From: Deltaproteobacteria bacterium
Lineage (GTDB): Bacteria > Myxococcota_A > Polyangia > Polyangiales > Ga0077539
Direction of reading: 5' to 3'
Assembly: GCA_030694465.1 (NCBI GenBank)
Contig: JAUXYJ010000042.1
Span: 62,001 to 126,000, forward strand
DNA length: 64,000 nt
Part shown: in pieces, positions 28,001 to 35,046 of the stretch
How the letters are laid out: each line of letters opens with the position of its first letter
How positions within the stretch are numbered: position 1 is the stretch's first letter
Position numbers and translations under genes: made by a program
Notes under the pieces: model-generated
Told to the model about the DNA's origin: nothing
Seen by the model: only the letters and a program-made list of their open reading frames with translations
Database searches by the model: none

Positions 28001-29896
28001 GGACAGCCCTACATGAGCGACGACGAGCGAAATCTCGGAGAAGACGCCACTGCGTACTCGTCCATCATGGACTACAAGAGCACCGAGGGCACAGGCCTGG
28101 GTCACTACGACTACGCCTTCGTCAAGCACGGCTACGTCAACATGGTCGAAGCGTTCCGCACGGTGGCAAACCGTGACCGCGCGCTCAACCTCTTTCAGAC
28201 CTACTCGGGTGGTGGCCAGCAGCCGCTCTCGTTCGGTCTGCAGGGCACGACGTCGGCCAACTTGCGCCTGACCAGCTTTCACTACACCGAGATCCCGAGC
28301 GTGGTGGGTACCTCCAACCGCACGATCGAAATCGGACCTGGCCAGTCACGCACCGGCACGTACCCCAATCTCACCAACGAAAACCGCTTCAACGTGTTTT
28401 TGCACGAGACCCGCAGCGAGGGCTACAACTCGCTCGGCTGGGATCCTGACCACACCAACGTCTCTCGTCGTGGCCCCAGTGGCGCCGAAGAAGAGCACTT
28501 GGTCGTACCGTACCGCTTCGAGACCGACGACTACGCAGGTGTGTACTGGTTTAACAGCCGGTACGACGGCGGCGCCGACTTCTACGAGACGATGCAGTAC
28601 TTCGCGCAGCGCTACATCGACTACTACCCCTTCAGCAGCTTCTCGCGAGAGCGTGCTTCGTTCACGGTCAACGGTTACGTCAACCGCATGAACGGTCGCT
28701 ACCTCGACAACATGTATTACATCATGCGTGTTGCTTCGATCTACGAGGGCTTCTACCGCGACATCTTCGCGGCAGTGACCAACTACAACGAGTGGAAGCA
28801 GCAGACCGCGTCTGTGTCGATGGCCCTGGGTATCTCCACGGTGTTCGACGCGCTCACCACCGCCCTGTTGATGCCCGAGTGGAGCCGCTTCGGCGCTACC
28901 TTCGCGCTCAACACCCGCGCAGAAGACGGACAGCGCTACTTCGACGAAGCAGGCTTTGGCCAGAACGGCGTCTTCCAGATGCCCATCGGTGAAGGTCGTC
29001 AGTTTCAGACCACGTACGACTACGCATCGGGCCGCTTCTGGCGCGAGCGCTTGGTCAACGCGGGCTCGTACTACGACAAGATCTTTGCGCTCAACTACAT
29101 GACCGACACGTTCTTGTTCTCGGTCAACCGCGAGCTCAACCAAGACCTCCGTCAGTACCAGGTCAACGTGTACACCGTGTACCCGGGCCAGACGATGCGC
29201 TTGTTCGGATCGATCCTCTCTGAGGACTGGTCGGACATCGGACCGCAGGCTCAGATCCGTGGCCGCGACGTGACCATGGTCCGCACGCAGCTCGCGCGTC
29301 TCAACCTTCCGCAGGGCACCATGCCCACGCAGAACGGTCGCGACCCCGCGCTCAACGCGGTCAACCCGAACCTCGGATTCACCGGCATGCTCTGGAGCGC
29401 GGTGCTTGGTATGGCGGGCCTCTCCGGCTCGTACGACCAGCGCTTCGTCCACAGCGCACGCTTGTGGAGCGACGGCGACCCACACGGCGTCGGCGTCCCG
29501 GTCACCCAGACGGTTACCTTCACGGACCCCGTCACGCGCTTGACCTACCGCGCACTTCGCCAGGACAACCCCGTCCCCGGCGCGACCAACCTCGACCCCG
29601 GGATCTCGACTCGTGAGAGCGCTCGTCCGCTCTCGCTCGACGGGTCCAACTACCCGAACGAGCGCGGCATCGCAGCACGTATGATCTTGCGTGCAAACGA
29701 CCTGCTCCGCTTCGCCAACGCACAGCCTGCAAACTCCACGGCCCGCTCGACGGCGTTCGTGAAGCTGCAGCAGTACGTCGACCTGCTCAACGTGATGCGC
29801 CTGCTCAACAGCTGGTACAGCACGGGTGGCCAGGTTGGCGGCGGACGCGTCAGCGCAAGCGACGCAGACCGCAACGCCGCCCCCGCGGGTCGCTGA
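25088..29896 (+). CDS. Giant metzincin-type zinc metalloprotease lipoprotein
   Basis: 1602 residues from ATG 25088, which has AGGAGG five bases upstream, the strongest ribosome-binding site seen in the window. The N-terminus is a lipoprotein signal (RLRLAASLSTVFAGAGMSGGC). Near residue 921, HELGHALGERHNF matches the metzincin consensus HExxHxxGxxH, and about 75 residues on 'YSSIMDYKS' supplies the Met-turn. So zinc and a catalytic Glu are in place. Two Cys-rich segments (~400-460) and a long Tyr/Asn/Arg-rich body follow the family style of large bacterial proteases with an internal zincin domain. Probably outer-membrane or surface exposed. The substrate is unknown; degradation of prey or host proteins is only a possibility. 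Confidence 0.85.
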   Translation: MGSRWSQRLRLAASLSTVFAGAGMSGGCMEARPAINRVQPDFLDKMQLIPVQYGLLTAGGTPAQLTRELLRREPQWAHQVTIVDKPATTGFQGISWYTQVEKVNWEVSEGFLIARLSYDRLNRADGVAASRDPWANNNDNGINGNPRQGEILAVYGIQSHFDIRRSYNPQTGEELNVIEENGADRPWYQRRYMRIDWSRNLVGGYSAMSYAEWTGRVRAEPVPTYVNDPTDPNAPVFNYVDRPAAAGQPAGRDLTYFDVTNRMVLHPEEVNLGHWGYPNIPACILGNGIESCNPADVQLRISFMRIDPDRDYEPQALDGHRMDRFGFFEAGRVGYNRDRQDLLTTERRHFSHRHNLWIQHHMPRIEGGTTLQSGNTGVACQNNDQCLGISRTSTCVGANAGTAGVCQDRFALCNPSRADGSGTCGAENEAMGARCDTSIEYLRGDGNGVCLLPFRARQVRPIPYHLSINYPERMMPVTEEVVRQWNSAFRQAVQEARYRECLLDPAGGGEAACAVYRSSDDTAVLPRLNVPGAPQELRNDGVHVYIGCHNPVWGPAAGPGQHTQAEVDAARAAGWDTAACGPQGTVARLGDLRYSMMASINEYDRQGSWGLANVTGDPETGEIYSARGAVWQTITDLQTNNTIDILRVLAGEITPDAIANGESLRETYPGLGQNAGREARGGAGDVPSTALRMRSMIRQPASMGEVQQIVEASQVGRLDHDHAHEGIATGAEQGINPGAGVVDITSIARDPRTGRTSEHVLRERGMEMWQRTGTSPLLVSGQNDLATRLGRIRGTEVEDRMMNGAQLALGGQDPRLSGILPDAREGASPARRQNNRMRQIQREIEVNGQAHQCNYEGDLAARFDDAEMVFFIDNFRNNRVPFGIDFGRTWDFATGATAPSTVNWNAAREWLVQYVHYPVMLHELGHALGERHNFASSSDAINYNDRYWAIRSARHNNNSNMIRPRWEYTAAGQPYMSDDERNLGEDATAYSSIMDYKSTEGTGLGHYDYAFVKHGYVNMVEAFRTVANRDRALNLFQTYSGGGQQPLSFGLQGTTSANLRLTSFHYTEIPSVVGTSNRTIEIGPGQSRTGTYPNLTNENRFNVFLHETRSEGYNSLGWDPDHTNVSRRGPSGAEEEHLVVPYRFETDDYAGVYWFNSRYDGGADFYETMQYFAQRYIDYYPFSSFSRERASFTVNGYVNRMNGRYLDNMYYIMRVASIYEGFYRDIFAAVTNYNEWKQQTASVSMALGISTVFDALTTALLMPEWSRFGATFALNTRAEDGQRYFDEAGFGQNGVFQMPIGEGRQFQTTYDYASGRFWRERLVNAGSYYDKIFALNYMTDTFLFSVNRELNQDLRQYQVNVYTVYPGQTMRLFGSILSEDWSDIGPQAQIRGRDVTMVRTQLARLNLPQGTMPTQNGRDPALNAVNPNLGFTGMLWSAVLGMAGLSGSYDQRFVHSARLWSDGDPHGVGVPVTQTVTFTDPVTRLTYRALRQDNPVPGATNLDPGISTRESARPLSLDGSNYPNERGIAARMILRANDLLRFANAQPANSTARSTAFVKLQQYVDLLNVMRLLNSWYSTGGQVGGGRVSASDADRNAAPAGR

Positions 29897-30225
29897 TCGC
29901 TCCTGAGTGACCCGCTCGCGCACCGAGTCTTCGGGAGCGCGGGCCGAGCGCCGGTGAGGCACTTCCTCCTCGTCGCCAAGCCGACCGCTCTGACCTTTGC
30001 GGCTTACCGATTCAACCGGGTGAGCGCGGTCACTTAAGAGTCCCACATCGCGCCTCGCGCACTGCCACACGACACTCGATGCTCCCGCTGAGAGTGCCCA
30101 GGTAGCGCCCGAGGCGCTTCGCATTTCTCCAGAATCTGAGCGTGCCGCGCTGCGCTCTGGCGGCGTAGATCCGTCGGCGTGTCTGACGCGCTGAGTCGGG
30201 TTTGCGTTGACATCGCTGGCCAACA
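29897..30225 (+). other. Intergenic region with GC-rich hairpin
   Basis: 329 bases between two plus-strand genes. At 29911-29943, CCCGCTC can pair with GAGCGCGGG (one bulge) around an inner CCGA-GTCT-TCGG stem-loop, which could end the long metalloprotease transcript, though no U-tract follows. An antisense open frame here has no family features and was not called. Confidence 0.4.
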
Positions 30226-30903
30226 GTGAGCCTTTGCGCTCCGATGTCGGTGTTTTCCTGGAAGTCGAACCAGCCCGCGCGTTGGATGCAACAAGGCGCG
30301 AGCCGTCTGGAGCTGGTCTCGCTCTCCGTTGCCGAAATCGAGCGCGTCTTCAACCGTGTCCGAGAAGAGCTCTGGGAGGTCGGGCTGCTCGAAGACGGCA
30401 AGTACCTCGACCTCATTGGTTGCGATCGCAACTGGCTCCCCTCGTTTGATGGGACCGCGGCCGAGTTCTACGACGAGGGAGTCTCACGCCTCGATGACTG
30501 GCTCGGCTTCGAAGAAGGCATGATTTATCTCAGGCCCAACGCACGCTTTGGCAAAAAGCCTGGCGAGACCCTGCTCGACACGATGCGCCACGAGTTTGGT
30601 CACGCGTGGGCGTGGCGCGACCCCGCGTTCTTCGAGCGCCGGTGGTTTCGTGCGTGCTTTGGCGCGGCCTACGACGAGGTCTGGTGTGAGACCCCCGCGT
30701 TTGACCGCACAGAGTACATCTCGGTCTACGCCACCAAGATGCCCAAAGAGGACTTCGCCGAGACCTTCATGACCTTCTTGCGCTGCCGCAACACCCTGCA
30801 CCGCTTTGATCGTCGTCCCGGTGTGCGTGCCAAGCTCGCAGTGGTTGAGCAGGCCATCAAGCAGGCCAGCGAGACGCGCCTGGCACGGTTTGCGATCTGC
30901 TGA
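30226..30903 (+). CDS. Putative HExxH zinc metallopeptidase
   Basis: 225 residues from GTG 30226; ATG 30244 is an equal candidate, and neither has a clear ribosome-binding site. No signal peptide. 'LLDTMRHEFGHAWAWRDPAF' contains HExxH, and about 55 residues later 'KEDFAETFMTF' offers the Glu expected of a gluzincin third ligand, in a helix. A Trp/Phe-rich middle (FFERRWFRACFGAAYDEVW) lies between. The family name was not recognised. Its position downstream of another metalloprotease may be coincidence, since the two proteins differ in fold signature and location. Confidence 0.65.
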   Translation: MSLCAPMSVFSWKSNQPARWMQQGASRLELVSLSVAEIERVFNRVREELWEVGLLEDGKYLDLIGCDRNWLPSFDGTAAEFYDEGVSRLDDWLGFEEGMIYLRPNARFGKKPGETLLDTMRHEFGHAWAWRDPAFFERRWFRACFGAAYDEVWCETPAFDRTEYISVYATKMPKEDFAETFMTFLRCRNTLHRFDRRPGVRAKLAVVEQAIKQASETRLARFAIC

Positions 30904-30958
30904 GCGTCTCGCAGGGAGAGCTCCTGGGGATCACCGAGTACGCACTCCGGGGGTGGAG

Positions 30959-31288
30959 CTAGTAGCGAGCCAGCGAGGGGTCGATCATGCGAGACCACAC
31001 GTCGGTCCCGCCCGCGAGCGAGAGCACGTTGGCGTAGCCCAGGCTTTGCAGGATCATGGCGGCGTGAAGGCTGCGCACACCGTGGTGGCACACCGTCACG
31101 ATCAGCCTTGGGTCTGTGGGCTCGACGATCTCTTGGGCCCGGTCGTGGAGCTCGTCGAGGACGAGATGGACAGCGCCGGGGAGGGCGCCCAGCTCGAACT
31201 CCCAGTCTTTGCGCACGTCGAGCAAGAGCGTGGGCTCGCCTCGGGAGAGCCGCTCATGAAGGTCTTTGGCGGTGATTTCTTTGGCCAT
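30959..31288 (-). CDS. Single-domain rhodanese (sulfurtransferase)
   Basis: 109 residues. A single rhodanese domain: 'PTLLLDVRKDWEFELGALPGAVHL' and the active-site loop CHHGVRS with catalytic Cys67. It fits GlpE/PspE-like sulfur-transfer proteins, cytoplasmic here because no signal is present. The ATG is 9 bases behind the stop of the pseudokinase gene, so the two are surely cotranscribed. It has a normal Cys codon, in contrast to the UGA-containing rhodanese at 43907-44365. Confidence 0.9.
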   Translation of the reverse strand: MAKEITAKDLHERLSRGEPTLLLDVRKDWEFELGALPGAVHLVLDELHDRAQEIVEPTDPRLIVTVCHHGVRSLHAAMILQSLGYANVLSLAGGTDVWSRMIDPSLARY

Positions 31289-31297
31289 GGTGTGGGC

Positions 31298-32305
31298 TCA
31301 TTCGGGTTTGCGAAGACGTTGTGCGAGCAGGGACGCGCCCGGAGAGCGCGCTTCGTTGGGGGCGACCACGTGACCCTGGACAAGCTCGGTCCGTGCGCGC
31401 TGTGTGGGGAGCGAGCCGGCGCGGGGGAGCGTGCGGTTTCCGGTGGCGTTTTGCAGGGTGTTGAGCAGCGCTGGGAGCGCCGCGGCGCGCTTGGAGATGG
31501 TCGCGCCCACGAGGTCAGCGAGCGCCATCGCGACCTCGTCGGGCCAGCCATGGAGCATCGCGGGGGCGATGCCTTCGCGCAGCGAGGCGGGGTGCCCGGT
31601 GAGCAATTCGCTCGCTAAAACGCCCACGGACCACAGATCCGCGGACGCGGTCATAGGGCGGCTGTCCTCGATCTCGCGGCTCATGTACGGCTGCACATCC
31701 GGGAAGTACTCGAGCTGCTCGAGCCACCGCGAGCGCGCGAGGCTCGCGACCACGGCGGCGTCGGTGAGGTGCACCTGGCCCTCGAGACTCACCTGGATAT
31801 TTTCAGGATAAACCGCGCCATGGATGCACACGGTGTGGAGCTCTTGGAGGGCCTCGGACACGCCCGCGAGCAGCCCGTACACGTCCCCAGGGGCCAGCTG
31901 AATGTCCGCGTCACGGTAGGCCCCCAAGACGCGGCGGAGCGAGCGGCCGGGGACCCAGGCGCTCACGACATACGCGAATTTTCCCTGCGTTCCGGCGTCG
32001 CGAGGGAGTGAGGTCTTGCGGAGGGTGTGCTGCGAGAGCTTCTCGAGCTCGGTGAGCGCCGCGATGCGTTCGCGCTCGGTGGGGACCAGCGCGGGGTGCA
32101 ACACTTTGACGGCCATCCAGCGTTCGTCCCGGTCTTGCGCACGAAAGGTAAATCCCAGCGGGCCTGCACCATAAAGCTCGTGGATGCGGTAGCGCCCACC
32201 GACGAGATCTCCCGAGGCGATCGGGATGGCGGGAGCAGCCAGCGTGAGCACTTCGCTGTGCGCTCTTCGCGGCAGGACCGGTCCGGGAGGACGATCTGAG
32301 TTCAT
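31298..32305 (-). CDS. Protein kinase-like pseudokinase
   Basis: 335 residues. The kinase fold is clear: glycine loop YGAGPLGFTF, VAIK-type Lys67 in 'MAVKVL', the catalytic-loop equivalent IHGAVYPEN (162-169) and the C-lobe 'SADLWSVGVLASELLTG'. But the catalytic Asp of HRD is Ala164, the following Lys is Tyr166, and DFG is DAA (182-184). Asn169 and Asp182 remain, so nucleotide may still bind while phosphotransfer should be lost. The last ~70 residues are a low-complexity Arg/Pro/Ala tail. It is in an operon with a rhodanese and divergent from the PpiC-type gene; probably a scaffold or sensor. Confidence 0.85.
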   Translation of the reverse strand: MNSDRPPGPVLPRRAHSEVLTLAAPAIPIASGDLVGGRYRIHELYGAGPLGFTFRAQDRDERWMAVKVLHPALVPTERERIAALTELEKLSQHTLRKTSLPRDAGTQGKFAYVVSAWVPGRSLRRVLGAYRDADIQLAPGDVYGLLAGVSEALQELHTVCIHGAVYPENIQVSLEGQVHLTDAAVVASLARSRWLEQLEYFPDVQPYMSREIEDSRPMTASADLWSVGVLASELLTGHPASLREGIAPAMLHGWPDEVAMALADLVGATISKRAAALPALLNTLQNATGNRTLPRAGSLPTQRARTELVQGHVVAPNEARSPGASLLAQRLRKPE

Positions 32306-32447
32306 TGCACAATGTCCGTCAAAACCGGGGATGGATCGGTGGCCGCGAGAGTCTCTCGTGCGTGCTCGGTTCGCGCCGAATTTCTCACTGTTTTTCTAGG
32401 GTGTCGATGCAAGAACGACCCGCGGAGTGAAGCGCAGCGCTTGACCG

Positions 32448-33620
32448 ATGCCCCCAAGGCATGAAACGCACAGCGCCGTGTCTGTCGTAAAGCGCAATCT
32501 CGCCGCGGTGCTCACCGTCTTCTGTGTTGGCTCGTCCCACGCGCCCTCGGTGCGCGCGCAATCGCGTGACGCTGGGCGTGGCCCCGTGGACGCGAGCGTG
32601 CGGTCGCCCGAAGAGACCGCGCGAAGGGCCACGGTGTTGGCCCGTGTCGGCGACCTCACGATCACGGTGGGCGAGTTTGAAGACACGCTCAACGAGGCGC
32701 CCGCGCCGGTGAGACAGACGTACACCGACCCTGCACGCCAGCGAGAGTACCTGCAGAACATGGTCGACACGCTCTTGCTTGCGCGCGAAGCGCAGCGGCG
32801 AGGGGTCGAACGGCAGCCCGAAGTCGCGCAGCAAATTCGCAGGATTCTTTCGTCGCGGTTGATGCAGGTCGAGGTGCTCCAGACCATCGGGCCCGACAGT
32901 GTTTCTGACACAGACCTGCGCGCTTACTACGAGACCAACGTGCACGACTGGGTGCAGCCCGAGCAGCGACGCGCCACGGTGATTTACACACAGGACCGCG
33001 CGGCCGCCGACGACGTGCTGCGACTGGTGCGCGCCGCCCGCGGAAATCTTCATACGATTCAAGAGCTTGCGCACACACGGTCCGTCGACGAGCGCAGCCG
33101 CGAGAACCACGGCGACGTGTTTTACTTTCGGGCGACACACACCGGGACACCCGCCGTGCGTGCAGACGCCGGAGCAAGCGCCGACGCGGGCGCCCCTGGG
33201 ATGGACCCCGCGGTGAGCGCCGCGGCGTTTGGGCTCGCGCGTGAGCTCGAGGTCGCCGAGCCTGTGCAGTGCGCCAATCGTGTGTGGGCCGTGGTGGTTC
33301 TCACGGGCATCCGCCCCGCGCTCTCACGCACCATCGAAGACGCTGGCGTGCGCAGCTCGATCACGGCAGCGATTGTTCACCAGCGCAGGAGGGCACGCGA
33401 GCAGTCGCTGCTCGAGACTCTGCGCGGGAGATACCGGGTGGTCGAGCACCCCGAGCGTGTCGATGCCCTGCGCTTGCCCACCGCGGACTTGGGCGGGATG
33501 CCTGCGCTGGTCCCGCAAGCAGGACCGAATGGTGCCAGCGTGCCGCGCAGGCCCGAGGGAGAGACCAACGGGAGCACGCCAGTGCCCGTGGCGCCCGCGC
33601 GAGAGCCCGTCGCGCGTTAG
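32448..33620 (+). CDS. PpiC/SurA-type peptidyl-prolyl isomerase
   Basis: 390 residues from ATG 32448; GTG 32478 is an alternative that places the signal sequence (VVKRNLAAVLTVFCVGSSHA) closer to the end. The order is a SurA-like helical N-part ('RVGDLTITVGEFEDTLNEAP', 'REYLQNMVDTLLLAREAQRRGV'), then 'DTDLRAYYETNVHDWVQPEQRR', a hallmark leading into a parvulin domain (~165-285) with an Asp/Ala-rich insert. The C-terminal ~60 residues are Pro/Arg-rich. It is exported and probably assists folding of envelope proteins. Its stop overlaps the end of the convergent PAP2 gene. Confidence 0.8.
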   Translation: MPPRHETHSAVSVVKRNLAAVLTVFCVGSSHAPSVRAQSRDAGRGPVDASVRSPEETARRATVLARVGDLTITVGEFEDTLNEAPAPVRQTYTDPARQREYLQNMVDTLLLAREAQRRGVERQPEVAQQIRRILSSRLMQVEVLQTIGPDSVSDTDLRAYYETNVHDWVQPEQRRATVIYTQDRAAADDVLRLVRAARGNLHTIQELAHTRSVDERSRENHGDVFYFRATHTGTPAVRADAGASADAGAPGMDPAVSAAAFGLARELEVAEPVQCANRVWAVVVLTGIRPALSRTIEDAGVRSSITAAIVHQRRRAREQSLLETLRGRYRVVEHPERVDALRLPTADLGGMPALVPQAGPNGASVPRRPEGETNGSTPVPVAPAREPVAR

Positions 33621-34165
33621 GGAGAGGGGTTGGAGAGGGGCTCACTCCAGCTGCAAAATCGCTGCACGGCGTACGCGCAGAGCACTCCGACGACGGCGCC
33701 CCCGAGCATGTCTCCGGGGTAGTGCACGCCGATGTACACTCGCGAAAAAGCGGCCAACACGGTGATGCCTATGGCCACTAAGGCGAGCTTCTTCTCGTTG
33801 CGAATCCAGAGCATCGCGCACACCGCGCCAAGCGCAGCCGTGGTCCCCGACGGAAACGACATGGAGGCCACCGGCGGCGTACGACCGAGCACATGAACAA
33901 ACCCACGGAGCGCCGCGTCGTGCGGCGGTCTCGCGCGGTGAAACAACGGCTTGACCCACTCTTCGGCCACCAGGGTCGCGACAAACCACGCGAGGACCCC
34001 ATCGCGAAAGTGCTTGCTAAAGGGTCTCTTGCGCACCAAGAGCGCGACCAAGAGCAAGACCGGGCCGAGGTAGTATCCGTTGGCCGCGAGCCAGCGCATG
34101 GGCACGTCGAGCCAGCCCGTACGCAGCCCATGGATGAGCCTAAAGAGCGCGCGATCGGGGTTCAC
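33617..34165 (-). CDS. PAP2-family membrane phosphatase
   Basis: 182 residues with about five hydrophobic helices. Motif 1 KPLFHRARP (K-x6-R-P) and motif 3 SRVYIGVHYPGD (S-R-x5-H-x3-D) are complete. Motif 2 reads FPSGTTAA: Thr stands where PSGH normally has the general-acid His, so activity may be weak or altered. Family members dephosphorylate lipid phosphates such as undecaprenyl or phosphatidyl phosphates at the membrane. Its GTG start lies in a 4-base GTGA overlap with the methyltransferase stop, showing translational coupling. Confidence 0.85.
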   Translation of the reverse strand: MNPDRALFRLIHGLRTGWLDVPMRWLAANGYYLGPVLLLVALLVRKRPFSKHFRDGVLAWFVATLVAEEWVKPLFHRARPPHDAALRGFVHVLGRTPPVASMSFPSGTTAALGAVCAMLWIRNEKKLALVAIGITVLAAFSRVYIGVHYPGDMLGGAVVGVLCAYAVQRFCSWSEPLSNPSP

Positions 34166-35046
34166 CGTGGGGGGCCTCGGCGGCCACGGTCTCCACGGTC
34201 TCCACGGTCTCCACGGTCGCTGCGGGGGCGCGCGGGCGCGGGCTTGGGCTCGGGTTTGCGGGCGATCAAGAGGTAGTTAAACCCGCGGAGAAAGAAGTTT
34301 TGCTCTTCGGCGGCCTTGTGAAAGTTGCCTTTTTCGAGCGACTTGTTGTGGCGAACGACCGAGATAATGTCCACGATTTCGAGCTTGTGGGCGAGGGACT
34401 GCAAGAGCCCAAAGCCCACGGCGGCCAAGCCCTTTTTCTTGTCGAAATAGTCGCAGACGTAGAGCCCTAGGTGGCCGCCGGGGCGCAAGATTCGCGCGCA
34501 TTCATCGAGGGCGCGGTCCATCTGTTCGTAGTACTGCGGGTCGTACGCGCTGAGCTTTCCGATGCAGCGCGGGTCGTCGCTGTAGTCAATGTGGTCGCCG
34601 TACGGTGGGTCGAGAAACACCAAGGCTGCGGTGCCCGAGGCCAAGGGCAGTTTGCGCGCGTCGGCCTGCTCGATGTCTGGGCGTGACGGCACAAGGTCAT
34701 AGCCCTTGGCCACGCGGTTGAGGCTCTTGGCGACGTCGAGGGTGGTGCCCGAGCCACAGAAGGGGTCCACGACGAGGTCGCCCTCGGACGTGTAGCGCTG
34801 CATGAGGTTCCACGGGATGTACGACGGGGTGGCGCCCACGTAGCGCGGGTCGCCCTGTAGGCCCTCGCCGTAGTGCTGCGAGGGATATTCCCACAGGGTG
34901 GTGGTCTGGACGCGCAGGGGGGGCTTGGAGGGCCGCGCAAAGGTCCGTGGGCTCCCAGGGGCGCCGCGAGGGTTTTCGGGCCGTGACGGGTGCTTAGAAG
35001 CAGGGTGTGGGCGGGCTGGGCCGCGGGGCTTCGAGGGGTTGTTCAC
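34162..35046 (-). CDS. Orphan DNA methyltransferase (N6-A or N4-C type)
   Basis: 294 residues from GTG 35046. After a basic Pro-rich N-tail (~45 residues) comes 'TTTLWEYPSQHYGEG', the AdoMet motif VVDPFCGSGTT and the catalytic DPPYGDHIDY. The FxGxG motif precedes DPPY. DPPY indicates amino methylation of adenine or cytosine. No restriction gene is nearby, so an orphan role (gene regulation or protection) is likely. The C-terminus is a repetitive Asp-Arg-Gly tail encoded by a 9-bp repeat. Overlaps with pruA (GTGA) and with the PAP2 gene (GTGA) show it is in the middle of an operon. Confidence 0.85.
   Translation of the reverse strand: MNNPSKPRGPARPHPASKHPSRPENPRGAPGSPRTFARPSKPPLRVQTTTLWEYPSQHYGEGLQGDPRYVGATPSYIPWNLMQRYTSEGDLVVDPFCGSGTTLDVAKSLNRVAKGYDLVPSRPDIEQADARKLPLASGTAALVFLDPPYGDHIDYSDDPRCIGKLSAYDPQYYEQMDRALDECARILRPGGHLGLYVCDYFDKKKGLAAVGFGLLQSLAHKLEIVDIISVVRHNKSLEKGNFHKAAEEQNFFLRGFNYLLIARKPEPKPAPARPRSDRGDRGDRGDRGRRGPPR
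34184..34219 (-). repeat. 9-bp tandem repeat at the methyltransferase 3' end
   Basis: CCACGGTCT is repeated three times in a row at 34184-34210 and followed by CCACGGTCG, four units in all. On the minus strand it encodes Asp-Arg-Gly triplets. The array lies only about 20 bases before the PAP2 start codon, inside its translation-initiation context. Confidence 0.9.

Noticed and set aside
26639-30223. Two long minus-strand frames (about 547 and 625 codons) opposite the metalloprotease gene
   Set aside because: They are antisense shadows of a gene with clear metzincin motifs, signal peptide and strong ribosome-binding site; their composition (Val, Arg, His, Asp) is typical of antisense high-G+C reading.
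30030-30431. Minus-strand gene of 133 codons upstream of the small HExxH protein
   Set aside because: It overlaps the start of a gene with HExxH and lacks any recognisable feature or ribosome-binding site.
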